Below, one piece after another: positions 1 to 8,674 of a stretch of 60,114 nt of DNA. The DNA is from Micavibrio sp. UBA1672 (GTDB lineage: Bacteria; Pseudomonadota; Alphaproteobacteria; Micavibrionales; Micavibrionaceae). The position numbers and the translations under genes were made by a program. Positions within the stretch are counted from its first letter, which is position 1; each line of letters opens with the position of its first letter. The stretch lies in NCBI GenBank assembly GCA_002320665.1, contig DCKO01000022.1, positions 1 to 60,114 on the forward strand. Reading direction: 5' to 3'. The notes under the pieces are model-generated. The model was not told where the DNA came from, did not search any database, and saw nothing but the letters and a program-made list of their open reading frames with translations.

Positions 1-37
1 GGGTTAAATCCCATAAAGGTACGTATCTACCAATAGG
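1..37 (+). repeat. Left terminal inverted repeat of TnA
   Basis: Bases 1-37 are the exact reverse complement of 5857-5893. Adding the G expected just before the window gives a 38-bp repeat beginning GGGG, the canonical Tn3-family size and start. Confidence 0.95.
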
Positions 38-53
38 GTCTGGATAATGCTCA

Positions 54-1136
54 TCATTTTGTTAAAAAACGCATTAAAATTTCAATCGGTCCCTGTTTAA
101 AAAAACGCATCCATACAAAAGCATAAATAGTGGCTAACAGGCTAAATATTAATGCTGAGATAAAAGCAGCGCCGATTGTTTGGTTTTCGAGCATTCCAAA
201 AGCTTCAAGAACACCCATGCCGATCAGGATATGAGCGATATACAAGGTAAGTGTTTGACGACCGGCCGGAGCGATAAGCTTCATAATACCGACAGATTTC
301 AACCAGTCAGAACTTAAAGCGCATAAACCGATCATCATGGATGCTGCACCCATGCCGACCAAACTGTAAAACGGTGTTGGCGGTACGGGGTCAGTTGAAA
401 TAAGAAAAACTGCTTCCGGATCAATTGCTAAAAAAACAGGTTGGAGAAAGGCACTTACCCCTTCAGAGAACAGCATCAAAACGCCTCCTCCCGTTGCTAG
501 AAATAATTGAACAGAACGTTTCGAAAGCTCAATCCTGCTCAGTACTATGCCAAATAGAAAAAAGCCGAGCCATGGAATAACCGGATGCCATCCGTTAAAG
601 AATAAATTTCTTATAAAACCGTTAGGCGTCCAAAAATCATCGTAACTGTAATCATGCCAATTCCACCCCTGATCGTAATTCAATGTACAGACGAGCACGA
701 CAAAAAGAACATTCAGCGCAACAATAGACGCTATCAAAAAGCGAGTGCTAGCAGGAAGAAAGAACATCCCGAACAAGAAAAAAAAGGCGTAATAGTGAAT
801 AATGTCCGCATCAAAGACAAGCATGTTAAGGAGCCCTATGACCAGCAAAAAGAGCGCCCTTTTTATTGTTGTAAGAATGGTTTGAATAGAACTCGACTTT
901 TGAGAAAGGCCTAGCCCTATTCCGGCGAGAACAACAAAAGTTGCTGCAGCGCGGCCCTCCAAGGCACCTGTCATTATGTTGAGTACGCTACCGCCCGGCT
1001 CTACACCCATAACTACCTTGAAATTTACGATGACCATTCCAATGAACGCCAAATAACGCGCAAGATCAAGCCCCTCCACACGCTTTGCAGAGGACGGGGG
1101 GACAGTATCCTTTTGTGAGGGCATACCTTGTGGCAT
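54..1136 (-). CDS. DUF418/YeiB-like polytopic membrane protein (transposon passenger)
   Basis: This 360-residue protein has about ten hydrophobic segments. It opens with the motif LDLARYLAFIGMVIVNF, which resembles the first membrane helix of DUF418/YeiB and heparan-alpha-glucosaminide N-acetyltransferase-like proteins. Members of that superfamily are thought to move acyl groups across the membrane; the substrate here is unknown. The gene lies between the transposon end and tnpR, on the same strand as tnpR and 6 bp beyond it, so the two may be co-transcribed. It stops 16 bp from the inverted repeat. No clear ribosome binding site precedes the ATG at 1136; an ATG four codons inside is an alternative. 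The family is fairly certain, the function is not. Confidence 0.7.
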   Translation of the reverse strand: MPQGMPSQKDTVPPSSAKRVEGLDLARYLAFIGMVIVNFKVVMGVEPGGSVLNIMTGALEGRAAATFVVLAGIGLGLSQKSSSIQTILTTIKRALFLLVIGLLNMLVFDADIIHYYAFFFLFGMFFLPASTRFLIASIVALNVLFVVLVCTLNYDQGWNWHDYSYDDFWTPNGFIRNLFFNGWHPVIPWLGFFLFGIVLSRIELSKRSVQLFLATGGGVLMLFSEGVSAFLQPVFLAIDPEAVFLISTDPVPPTPFYSLVGMGAASMMIGLCALSSDWLKSVGIMKLIAPAGRQTLTLYIAHILIGMGVLEAFGMLENQTIGAAFISALIFSLLATIYAFVWMRFFKQGPIEILMRFLTK

Positions 1137-1142
1137 AAAGTT

Positions 1143-1727
1143 TTAACTTTCTGGTCTTATCTTTTGGATTTCTTCTGGCGGAAAATGCCGATAGAAAGTT
1201 GTCCTTCCGATACCGAGTGTTTTGATAATATCGGATATGAACGGATAATTTTCTGTATCCTTGAGCATAGCCTTGGCAGAGCGGAGTTTGTCATCGGTCA
1301 TGATGGCTGGCCGTCCTCCAATACGCCCATTTTTCCGCGCTGATTTTAAGCCGGCTTTTGTATTTTCAACAATGATCTCTCGCTGAAACTGGTCAAAGGC
1401 GGCATTCATATGGAAGAACAGTCTCCCCTCAGGCGTTGATGTATCGATATTCTGGGTGATGACTTTGAGGCTGATTTCACGTTCTTCCAGATCTTTGACC
1501 GTGTTAATCATTTGCGTCAAAGAGCGTGCAAGCCGTGATAATTTCCAAACCACGAGGGTATCGCCTTCACGCATGTAATCGAGGGCTTCTTGTAATTGTT
1601 GTCGCTTTTTACTTGCCCCTGATATTTTCTCGGTGAATATCTTTTTGCACCCGGCTTCATTGAGGGCATCAATCTGGTGCTGTGGATTTTGATCGAGTGT
1701 TGAGACACGGGCATAACCAATAAGCAT
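1143..1727 (-). CDS. tnpR: Serine recombinase, Tn3 resolvase (TnpR)
   Basis: The 194-residue protein begins MLIGYARVSTLDQNP, the catalytic-serine motif of small serine recombinases (Ser9). It continues with the conserved segments VWKLSRLARSL and GRLFFHMNAAFDQFQRE, and ends in a helix-turn-helix (residues about 165-185) for binding res. In Tn3 transposition it resolves the cointegrate made by TnpA. It is transcribed away from tnpA, with the presumed res region immediately upstream. Its length fits the family. Confidence 0.95.
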   Translation of the reverse strand: MLIGYARVSTLDQNPQHQIDALNEAGCKKIFTEKISGASKKRQQLQEALDYMREGDTLVVWKLSRLARSLTQMINTVKDLEEREISLKVITQNIDTSTPEGRLFFHMNAAFDQFQREIIVENTKAGLKSARKNGRIGGRPAIMTDDKLRSAKAMLKDTENYPFISDIIKTLGIGRTTFYRHFPPEEIQKIRPES

Positions 1728-1939
1728 ATTTTTTGTTCCTAAAACGATTTTTTATGATATTAACAGAACAAACGAAACGGAACAATGTTTGGGAACATAT
1801 TTCAGGTAAGTTTTTGATAAATTCATTGCCTTGGCTCTTCGTGTTCTAAAAACCTTCGTTTTTAGAACAGGTTGAACAATTGACAATGGGGGACGTTTGT
1901 GGGTACAATTGTAAAGAATAGGAAAGCGAGGTATTTGCT
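1728..1939. promoter_or_regulatory. Candidate res site and divergent promoter region of TnA
   Basis: This 212-bp gap separates leftward tnpR from rightward tacA, where Tn3-family res sites normally lie. It contains a perfect palindrome at 1843-1868, with arms GTTCTAAAAA and TTTTTAGAAC and a 6-base centre. Several further GAAC/GTTC half sites occur near 1734, 1767, 1780, 1791 and 1871, resembling the repeated half sites of resolvase subsites. Promoters for both flanking genes should also lie here. The subsite assignment is inferred. Confidence 0.6.
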
Positions 1940-2230
1940 ATGAGTATAAATGTAACAAAAGATGACACATTAAAATTCCGGATGGATGCTGTCACGGCTG
2001 ATTTAATGGAGCGCGCACGCTCCTATGTTAAGCTTGATAAAAGCAAGTTTGTGCGTCATAGCATTCGTGAAAAGGCTGAGGCGATTATCGCTGAGCATGA
2101 AAAGACCCTGTTTTCGCAAGAAGACTGGTATATGTTCTTTGATATGCTTGATAATCCGTCAGAGCCTACAGAGCGTATGAAGAAGGCGGCAGAAAAATAC
2201 AAGGAAATTACCGTCTCGAATGCTGTTTGA
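1940..2230 (+). CDS. DUF1778 ribbon-helix-helix antitoxin (TacA-like)
   Basis: The 96-residue protein has an N-terminal segment LKFRMDAVTADLMERARSYV typical of DUF1778 ribbon-helix-helix antitoxins, followed by an acidic C-terminal tail containing a FDMLDNPSEPTERMKKA motif. Such antitoxins bind and neutralise the acetyltransferase encoded next and repress their own operon. The gene overlaps the downstream GNAT gene by 11 bp, the standard arrangement. A purine-rich GGAAAGCGAGG precedes the ATG. Confidence 0.9.
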   Translation: MSINVTKDDTLKFRMDAVTADLMERARSYVKLDKSKFVRHSIREKAEAIIAEHEKTLFSQEDWYMFFDMLDNPSEPTERMKKAAEKYKEITVSNAV

Positions 2231-2711
2231 ACATCTCAATCCTAAGAAACATGATCGTAAGAGCTTCGATTGCGGTGTCGAGGCTCTCAATCTGTATTTG
2301 CAACGCGGCGCTAATCAGGATCAACGGCGCAGCCTGACCAAAATCTATGTTCTGGCAGAAGGGGAGCGCGTGATTGGATATTATTCAATCAGTGCGCATT
2401 CTGTTTTGCGCGACAATATGCCGGATGATATTAAGCTGGCCAGTTATAAGGATGTTCCGTTTCTGTTATTGGGTAGGCTCGCGGTTGATAAAGAGTTTCA
2501 AGGGCATGGATATGGTGACGCGATGATCTTTCATGCGTTTAAAACCACACTGGATGCAGCAGAAAAAATAGGCATTCTGGGCATGGTTGTTGATGCCAAA
2601 GATGAAAAAGCAGTTTCCTTTTATGAAGGCTTTGGGTTTAAACGATTAACCGGATCAGAAAAAAGGCTGGTTTTACCGCTTTCAGTGATGGAAACATTAA
2701 TCAGGTCATAG
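2220..2711 (+). CDS. GNAT acetyltransferase toxin (TacT-like)
   Basis: The 163-residue protein is a GNAT-fold N-acetyltransferase. The acetyl-CoA loop is seen as LAVDKEFQGHGYGDAM (residues about 85-100), and the tail contains EKAVSFYEGFGFKRL. GNAT toxins paired with DUF1778 antitoxins acetylate the amino acid on charged tRNAs and block translation. The start overlaps tacA, so expression is likely coupled. In TnA the module probably stabilises the transposon or its host plasmid. Confidence 0.92.
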   Translation: MLFEHLNPKKHDRKSFDCGVEALNLYLQRGANQDQRRSLTKIYVLAEGERVIGYYSISAHSVLRDNMPDDIKLASYKDVPFLLLGRLAVDKEFQGHGYGDAMIFHAFKTTLDAAEKIGILGMVVDAKDEKAVSFYEGFGFKRLTGSEKRLVLPLSVMETLIRS

Positions 2712-2751
2712 AAAAAAGGGCATCAGCCTCTTTTCGAGAACAGGTTTTGCT

Positions 2752-5700
2752 ATGCCCAGAATGAACATTTTGAACAAAAGCGAACAGGCTATGTTTGAAG
2801 ATCCACCAATCTTCAACAGCGCAGAACGGAAACGCTTTTTCAGCTTCCCCAGCCCCATCAAAGAAAAGGCCGCAACATTGCGCAAACCATCAACTCGGAT
2901 CGGGTTTTTACTGTCTTGCGGATATTTCAAAGCCACCAAGAAATTCTTCAGACCGGAAGATATTCACCAAAATGACATCGCCTATATCGCCCGCAGTCTT
3001 AATCTTGAGCCAAACGAATTTATGCCGGAACACTATGTGCAAAGCACGCGGCAATGGCACCAAGACTTCATTTTGGAGTTTTATGGTTACAGGCGGTTCG
3101 ATGATAATGCTCTGCGCATCATTGAGCATGAAATTGCTTCTATGATGCGCTCTCAGCTTAAACCCAAGCTTATTTTCTGGCGATGTATAGATATACTGAT
3201 CCGTGAACGTGTGCAAATTCCTGCATATTTTCAACTTTCAGAATTAATCCTAACGGCCATTAATCAAAGAAAAAAAGAACTTTCAGATGCCGTTCGTCAG
3301 CAATTACGGCCAGAGACAAAATCCTTGTTGGACGGCTTGTTTGCGCAAGAAACGGACAATCCCTATGCCAGATATAAACTGACCTTGCTCAAAAAACTCT
3401 CGCAATCAGCAAAACCCACACAAATTAAGGAACGCTGCGCAGACTTGGTGTATCTGGCAGATTTACACAAAGATATGAAGCCTCTTTTGCCAATTTTGAA
3501 TTTGGGGCATGAGGGAATCCAGTATTTTGCTAATTCCGTGATCAAATCTGATATTTTTCAGCTCAATCAACGCCGTGAAGAAAATCGCTACATTCATGTA
3601 ATTGCGTTTGTTACTCATCAATATTACCGTCTTCAGGATAATCTGGTCGATACGCTGTTATCAGCTGTAAAGTCCTTTGAAAATGGTGCAAAACGCGATC
3701 ATAAGGAATGGTGCTATGAACATCGTAAAACGCAGCATCAGTCCCTTAAAGCACTTGCCTCATCTGTTGATGAAAAGGTATTTGGCTTTGTGCACCAAAT
3801 CAAAAATATTATAGACAATGATGACACGGATGCTGGAAAACTCGCCCTGATCAAAGAATTATTGGAGACAAGTCAGACAGATTTCTCAAATATTGAGCAC
3901 GAATGGCATGATTTTAAAACCGGATTTAACAGTGATGCGGATGACCCACGTTATCACGACATACTGGAAGAACGCTCTTTACGGCTGCAAAACCGTGTTA
4001 GCCCGATCTTGAAAGTGCTGGATTTGCGATATGAGACAGGTGCACAGCTTATCGCCGAATCCGTGAACTATTTTAGAAAGAACAAAGGTGCTATCAAACA
4101 AAATGCCCCGACTGATTTTCTCAACGATAGTGAGAAAAAGGCCGTTTTTAATAACGATACGTTCAGGCCGTCTTTGTACAAATCGTTCTTATTTTTGTAT
4201 GTGGCGGATGCTATAAAATCAGGGCAACTCAATCTGGAATATTCCTACAAATATCGCTCTTTGGATGAATATCTGATTGATCGAAGCCGGTGGAAAACTG
4301 AAAAGCACGATCTTCTGCACAGAGCAGATCTAAAAAGTTTTGAGGATTGTAAACCTATCCTCAAGCATTTTAAACAAACACTTTCAGAGCAATATAAATT
4401 CACCAATGACCGCATCCAAAACAATGTAAACCATCACTTTAAAACCGATCCCGGCAAAAATTTTACGATTGCGACGCCTAAGCAGGAAGATGAAGCCGCA
4501 GATTTCCTCAAGCCATATTTCCCGGATCGTCATTTTGTACCTTTGCCTGAAATCTTATCGACCGTCAACGCACACACTGAATTTTTGCAGGAATTTCAAC
4601 ATTGGCAGCAACAGTATGTGAAAGGCCGAACGGACGACCGCGTTCTTTATGCCGGTATTGTTGGCTTAGGCTGCGCCATCGGCATTCCCAAAATGTCGCG
4701 CATATCAAAATTGATCAATGAAAATGCTTTGCAACACGCAGTAAACTGGTATTTCTCGCTCAATAACATCAGAGCTGCCAATGATTGTATCGTGCGATTT
4801 ATGGATCGTATGGAGCTACCCAATATTTACCGAAAAAGCCCTGATATCCTTCATACTGCCAGTGATGGTCAGAAATTCGAAGTCAAAACGGATTCACTAA
4901 ACGCGAATTATTCTTTCAAATATTTTGGCAAAGGCCAAGGTGTGACAGCCAACACCTTCATTGATGAACGTAATTTACTGTGGCACTCCCTTGTTTTTAG
5001 CGCATCAGAGCGCGAAAGCGCTTATGTTATTGATGGACTCATGCATAATGATGTTATCAAAAGCGATATTCATTCCACAGATACACATGGTTATAGCGAG
5101 GCCATTTTTGCCACAACACATATGCTCGGTGTTTCCTATGCCCCGCGCATCAAAAATCTAAAGAAGCAGATCCTCTATATTTTCAAATCAGAAAAAGATG
5201 ATCAGTCAAACTGGGCTGTTCAACCTACAAAATATGTGAATGAGGCTGTGATTGAAGAATGCTGGGATGATGTTTTAAGGCTCATCACGACCATAAAACT
5301 TAAGGAAACCAGTGCGTCAGATATATTCCGGCGTCTAAATTCCTACTCCAAGCAGCACAAACTCTATCAAGCACTTAAATCCTTCGGCCAGATCATAAAG
5401 TCTGATTTCATTTTGCGCTATATCGATGATGTCGAATTACGCCAAGCTATTGAAAAACAGCTTAACAAAGTCGAGCTTTCAAACAGATTTACACGCGCTA
5501 TCGCTGTTGGCAATCCACGAGAATTTACGCAAGGCGATAAAGAAGAGCAGGAGATTGCGGAAAGTTGCAACCGGCTTATCAAAAACGCCATCGTCTGCTG
5601 GAATTATCTATATCTCTCACAAAAACTGGAAGCCATGGACAATCAGGAGCAAAAGGAGAAACTGCTCGCTGCTATTTTATCGCATTCACCGGTATCGTGG

Positions 5701-5790
5701 GGACACACCAATCTTTTAGGCGAATATGACTTTTCTGATGAAAAACTCAAAGATACCGCGGGAATCCGACTCCCAAAAATCGCGGTATAA
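2752..5790 (+). CDS. tnpA: Tn3-family transposase (TnpA)
   Basis: The 1012-residue protein has the length and layout of Tn3-family transposases: an N-terminal DNA-binding half including LLSCGYFKATKKFF, and a C-terminal RNase H-like DDE domain. A candidate catalytic Asp-containing segment is DILHTASDGQKFEVK (about residue 700), and STDTHGYSEAIFATTHMLG (about residue 780) holds the second Asp region. It acts on the 38-bp ends and causes replicative transposition. The ORF is intact, so the element may be active. It ends about 65 bp from the right inverted repeat. Its sequence is clearly different from the second transposase at 56486. Confidence 0.97.
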   Translation: MPRMNILNKSEQAMFEDPPIFNSAERKRFFSFPSPIKEKAATLRKPSTRIGFLLSCGYFKATKKFFRPEDIHQNDIAYIARSLNLEPNEFMPEHYVQSTRQWHQDFILEFYGYRRFDDNALRIIEHEIASMMRSQLKPKLIFWRCIDILIRERVQIPAYFQLSELILTAINQRKKELSDAVRQQLRPETKSLLDGLFAQETDNPYARYKLTLLKKLSQSAKPTQIKERCADLVYLADLHKDMKPLLPILNLGHEGIQYFANSVIKSDIFQLNQRREENRYIHVIAFVTHQYYRLQDNLVDTLLSAVKSFENGAKRDHKEWCYEHRKTQHQSLKALASSVDEKVFGFVHQIKNIIDNDDTDAGKLALIKELLETSQTDFSNIEHEWHDFKTGFNSDADDPRYHDILEERSLRLQNRVSPILKVLDLRYETGAQLIAESVNYFRKNKGAIKQNAPTDFLNDSEKKAVFNNDTFRPSLYKSFLFLYVADAIKSGQLNLEYSYKYRSLDEYLIDRSRWKTEKHDLLHRADLKSFEDCKPILKHFKQTLSEQYKFTNDRIQNNVNHHFKTDPGKNFTIATPKQEDEAADFLKPYFPDRHFVPLPEILSTVNAHTEFLQEFQHWQQQYVKGRTDDRVLYAGIVGLGCAIGIPKMSRISKLINENALQHAVNWYFSLNNIRAANDCIVRFMDRMELPNIYRKSPDILHTASDGQKFEVKTDSLNANYSFKYFGKGQGVTANTFIDERNLLWHSLVFSASERESAYVIDGLMHNDVIKSDIHSTDTHGYSEAIFATTHMLGVSYAPRIKNLKKQILYIFKSEKDDQSNWAVQPTKYVNEAVIEECWDDVLRLITTIKLKETSASDIFRRLNSYSKQHKLYQALKSFGQIIKSDFILRYIDDVELRQAIEKQLNKVELSNRFTRAIAVGNPREFTQGDKEEQEIAESCNRLIKNAIVCWNYLYLSQKLEAMDNQEQKEKLLAAILSHSPVSWGHTNLLGEYDFSDEKLKDTAGIRLPKIAV

Positions 5791-5856
5791 TTTGGGCTAA
5801 AATTGGGAACATAAAAACACACTGTAACAGACGGCTGAAAACAAACACTCTAAAAT

Positions 5857-5894
5857 CCTATTGGTAGATACGTACCTTTATGGGATTTAACCCC
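5857..5894 (-). repeat. Right terminal inverted repeat of TnA
   Basis: These 38 bp read GGGGTTAAATCCC inward on the minus strand and match the left end over all visible bases. They directly abut the interrupted Abi-like reading frame at 5895. Confidence 0.96.
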
Positions 5895-6201
5895 ATTCTG
5901 GGAAAAAATGTTCACGCGCAGACATGACACCAGATTGTGGAATCAGCATTTAAAAACCGCTTTTCCCTACGCACCCAACACAATGAGCGTACAGCAATTA
6001 AGAGAGAAAATCTTCAACGATATTAACCCTATCAGAAAACTCCGTAACCGGATCGCCCATCATGAGCCGATTTTTGCGCGAAACAATCAAGACGATTACA
6101 ACATCATCTACGAGCTGATTTCGTACAGAGATACGATCACAGCCGACTGGATGCAAGATATTCAAAACGTGACGCAGCTCATTGCCAGACGACCGCAGTA
6201 A
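5895..6201 (+). pseudogene. 3' half of an interrupted Abi-like HEPN-type gene
   Basis: Reading in the frame of the ATG at 5908, codons upstream continue without a stop as FWEK to base 5896, directly against the transposon end. The segment FWEKMFTRRHDTRLW followed by AFPYAP is characteristic of the middle of Abi-like (Abi_2-type) proteins. RKLRNRIAHHEPIF supplies an R-x4-H HEPN signature (RNRIAH) near the end. The N-terminal half is absent here, so this is the severed 3' part and the ATG at 5908 is internal. The matching 5' half lies at 56136-56389 on the same strand. Intact relatives are abortive-infection candidates; this copy should be dead. Confidence 0.85.
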
Positions 6202-6207
6202 GATAAC

Positions 6208-6957
6208 ATGACAAAGGTAATTACTCAAAAAGGTTATCCTATTCTAAAACCCTTCGAGACAATGGATGAGGTAAACGCTTATTTCGCGGCAAAAAAGCTA
6301 ACATGTCTGATTTGCGGAAATGAATATGTGTCTTTGCATGCCCATCTGTTTCATAGCCACCAAATCAAAGCAGACGAATATAAGGAACAATACGGTATTC
6401 CTTGGCGGCGCGGATTGATTGCCAATTCTCTCAAAGAAAAGCAAGCCAGTATCATGAACGAGCAACGCGCTAAGGGCATTTTGCCTCAAGCGCCACCCTC
6501 TTCCCACATTGAAAAATTAGTCGAGGCATCCAAGAAAAATCGTCGTCCCGTTCAAAAAGCTGTGAGGAATGCCCTGAGAGCTCACGGTCTTTCAACACAT
6601 GGCCGGACAGAGAAATGGGGAGCAAAGGATTTTGAAGAATATTTGACGCGCATTAAATCAGGCCGCACTGTTACAGAGGTTGGAAAAGACAAAGACATGC
6701 CCTGCCGTGAAGTCTTTGATACCTATAAAAGAGAGAATCCTAAGTTCAGAGAGAAATTTGAAAAAATATGGGACGAATTACCCTACTCTGTTCAAGTGCG
6801 CGGTCAAAAACTTGGGAAACGATTTAAAAAGGAAGTCGTCGCCCTCAGACAATCCGGGAAATCATGGCCGGAAATTGCTACAATGTTAGGGGTCAAAGAA
6901 AGTACACCACGTAATACGTGGCATCGTCTAAAAAAAGCGGATAAAAAAATCCCATAA
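6208..6957 (+). CDS. MucR/Ros-like zinc-finger transcriptional regulator
   Basis: Residues about 28-60 contain CLICGNEYVSLHAHLFHSH, a C2H2 Ros/MucR zinc finger, followed by DEYKEQYGIPW, the conserved MucR box. This family is nearly confined to Alphaproteobacteria and usually represses surface, virulence or mobile-element genes. At 249 residues it is longer than typical MucR proteins of about 140-150. The extra C-terminal half includes a second predicted helix-turn-helix (about residues 205-240, GKSWPEIATMLGVKESTPR). It begins 6 bp after the severed Abi gene, so the two were probably once co-transcribed. Confidence 0.8.
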   Translation: MTKVITQKGYPILKPFETMDEVNAYFAAKKLTCLICGNEYVSLHAHLFHSHQIKADEYKEQYGIPWRRGLIANSLKEKQASIMNEQRAKGILPQAPPSSHIEKLVEASKKNRRPVQKAVRNALRAHGLSTHGRTEKWGAKDFEEYLTRIKSGRTVTEVGKDKDMPCREVFDTYKRENPKFREKFEKIWDELPYSVQVRGQKLGKRFKKEVVALRQSGKSWPEIATMLGVKESTPRNTWHRLKKADKKIP

Positions 6958-7079
6958 AATTGCTAAATTCGTCTTTCGATACAAGCTATTATGCGGTGCA
7001 AAAACTCTTTTCCTTGCACATTAAGCTCAAAGTTTTAAAGTAACAATTCTAAGAATAATCAAACATTTGGAGAGCTTAT

Positions 7080-7751
7080 ATGTCTAAAGAACAATGGACT
7101 GCTATTGATAACTACTTTGCCGATCTTTTTATGCCTGAAGATGCGGTATTAACACAAGCATTGAAAGACAGTGAAGAAGCCGGCCTTGACCCAATCGCAG
7201 TTGCTCCAAACCAAGGAAAGCTACTATACATCCTAGCACAACTTAATAATTCGAAACGCATACTGGAAATCGGAACCCTTGGTGGATACAGCACAATATG
7301 GATGGCAAAAGCTCTTCCGGAAGGTGGAAAGGTTATTACGCTGGAAATTGATCAAAAATGCGCTGATATAGCACAAAAAAACATTGAACGCGCTGGCCTG
7401 CAGGATAAAGTAGAAATCAGGATAGGATCAGCTCTAGAAATTATGAGAGAGATGAGTGAAACAGGCGAAGCACCTTTTGATTTTGTCTTCATTGATGCCG
7501 ATAAAGAAAACAACCCAGGCTACTTTGAATATTCGATGAAGCTAGCACAGAAAGGGACGCTCATCATTGCCGATAACGTCATTAGAAAAGGCGGTGTCAT
7601 TGACCCAAACAGCACTGATACTAGCGTACAAGGCGTTCGAAAATTTAATGAGCTTGTGGCTGCCGAACCGCGCGTTACAACTACTGTTGTTCAAACTGTC
7701 GGTGCTAAAGGTCACGATGGTCTTGGAATTGTTCTCGTAACATCAGACTAG
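7080..7751 (+). CDS. SAM-dependent O-methyltransferase (class I, CCoAOMT-like)
   Basis: The 223-residue protein has the SAM-binding motif ILEIGTLGGYSTIWMA (residues about 60-75) and the metal-binding segments FIDADKENN and IADNVIRKG expected of cation-dependent catechol/caffeoyl-CoA-type O-methyltransferases. Length matches the family. GGAG lies 9 bp before the ATG. It is transcribed rightward and converges on the transporter gene with a 2-bp gap. Its closeness to the metabolic operon suggests it modifies the same compound, but it has its own upstream region (6958-7079) and may be independent. Confidence 0.88.
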   Translation: MSKEQWTAIDNYFADLFMPEDAVLTQALKDSEEAGLDPIAVAPNQGKLLYILAQLNNSKRILEIGTLGGYSTIWMAKALPEGGKVITLEIDQKCADIAQKNIERAGLQDKVEIRIGSALEIMREMSETGEAPFDFVFIDADKENNPGYFEYSMKLAQKGTLIIADNVIRKGGVIDPNSTDTSVQGVRKFNELVAAEPRVTTTVVQTVGAKGHDGLGIVLVTSD

Positions 7752-7753
7752 GT

Positions 7754-8674
7754 TCACAAGTCGAGAAAATTCAGTGCCAATGGGACATATAGCATCGCAA
7801 AAAAAGTAGAAGCCAAAGCTGCAACTGATGCCTTTCCTGGGTTCATATCAAATTTTGCTGCAAACGCAATGTTATTAGCACCCATTGGCATAACCGAAAA
7901 CAATAGTAACGGTTTATAAAAATCTTCTCCCAATATGGTAACTATGTTCTTGTCAAACCATATATAAGAAACAGCAATCAACGGCCATATCACAAACCTC
8001 ACCGCAAACACGGTGGCAATAAATGACTTATCAATCGTAAACCTCTCCATATTTGCAATTCCAAGCCCTATAATCATCATTCCCAGTACCACATAAGCAC
8101 CCTTAAAATATTGAAAAAAGTCATCATCCAACACAGGCAGTTGATAATTAAAATAGCTGAGACATAACCCGATCAGAATGGCGTATATGACTGGAAATTT
8201 AAAAATATTTTTAAAGCTTTCCAAAGGAGAAAAGCTCCCCCTTGAAATGTAATATATGCCAAATGAATTCTCGAACAAATGAGTTCCAAAGCCAATTAAG
8301 ACATACAGAGCAACAATATTTGGGTCGAATAAAGCGAATGCCAACGGCATCCCAAAATATCCCCAATTACTCGTTCCTGACATAAGAGCACTTAGATACG
8401 GCGTTTTATCGCCCATATACAATTTTGTTATATTTAAAACTATAAGGCTGATCCCAATGCCCAAAAGCATCATTACAACAGGCGCCCAAATCGCTCCGGC
8501 CGAAAATTGCATTTTTTGGACTGAGAGCATGAAAACGACTGGAGAGATCACGAAAACAGCCAATGTTGCTATATGTTTCGTATCCACTTTAAAAAATTTT
8601 CCGCTTAGATACCCCAAAAGCATCATGACGTATAAAGGAATCATTTCACTCAAAATGTTTACAAAAATTTCCAT
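7754..8674 (-). CDS. AEC-family transporter (auxin efflux carrier fold)
   Basis: The protein of about 306 residues has roughly ten hydrophobic segments split into two halves, matching AEC permeases, which export organic anions, amino-acid-like compounds or indole acids. Recognisable parts are GYFGMPLAFALF (helix 4 region) and MPMGANNIAFAAKF near the end. The ATG at 8674 follows GGGGGAG; an in-frame ATG at 8686 is the alternative. Either start overlaps the end of the upstream exporter gene, indicating translational coupling. It is the last gene of the leftward operon and probably moves a substrate or product of that pathway. Confidence 0.85.
   Translation of the reverse strand: MEIFVNILSEMIPLYVMMLLGYLSGKFFKVDTKHIATLAVFVISPVVFMLSVQKMQFSAGAIWAPVVMMLLGIGISLIVLNITKLYMGDKTPYLSALMSGTSNWGYFGMPLAFALFDPNIVALYVLIGFGTHLFENSFGIYYISRGSFSPLESFKNIFKFPVIYAILIGLCLSYFNYQLPVLDDDFFQYFKGAYVVLGMMIIGLGIANMERFTIDKSFIATVFAVRFVIWPLIAVSYIWFDKNIVTILGEDFYKPLLLFSVMPMGANNIAFAAKFDMNPGKASVAALASTFFAMLYVPLALNFLDL

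Larger units (their letters stand above)
1..5894. mobile_element. Tn3-family transposon TnA with TacAT toxin-antitoxin
   Basis: The element is bounded by matching inverted repeats at 1-37 and 5857-5894. It contains a Tn3-type transposase, a serine resolvase, a res region, a DUF1778/GNAT toxin-antitoxin pair and a DUF418 passenger gene. The right end reads GGGG inward, as is usual for Tn3-family elements. The left end starts one base inside the repeat, so the window edge truncates it by one base. The right end abuts the coding sequence of an Abi-like gene, which is therefore interrupted. The first five bases outside the right end are ATTCT (5895-5899). Tn3 elements normally duplicate 5 bp, so ATTCT is predicted just upstream of the window. 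Confidence 0.93.
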
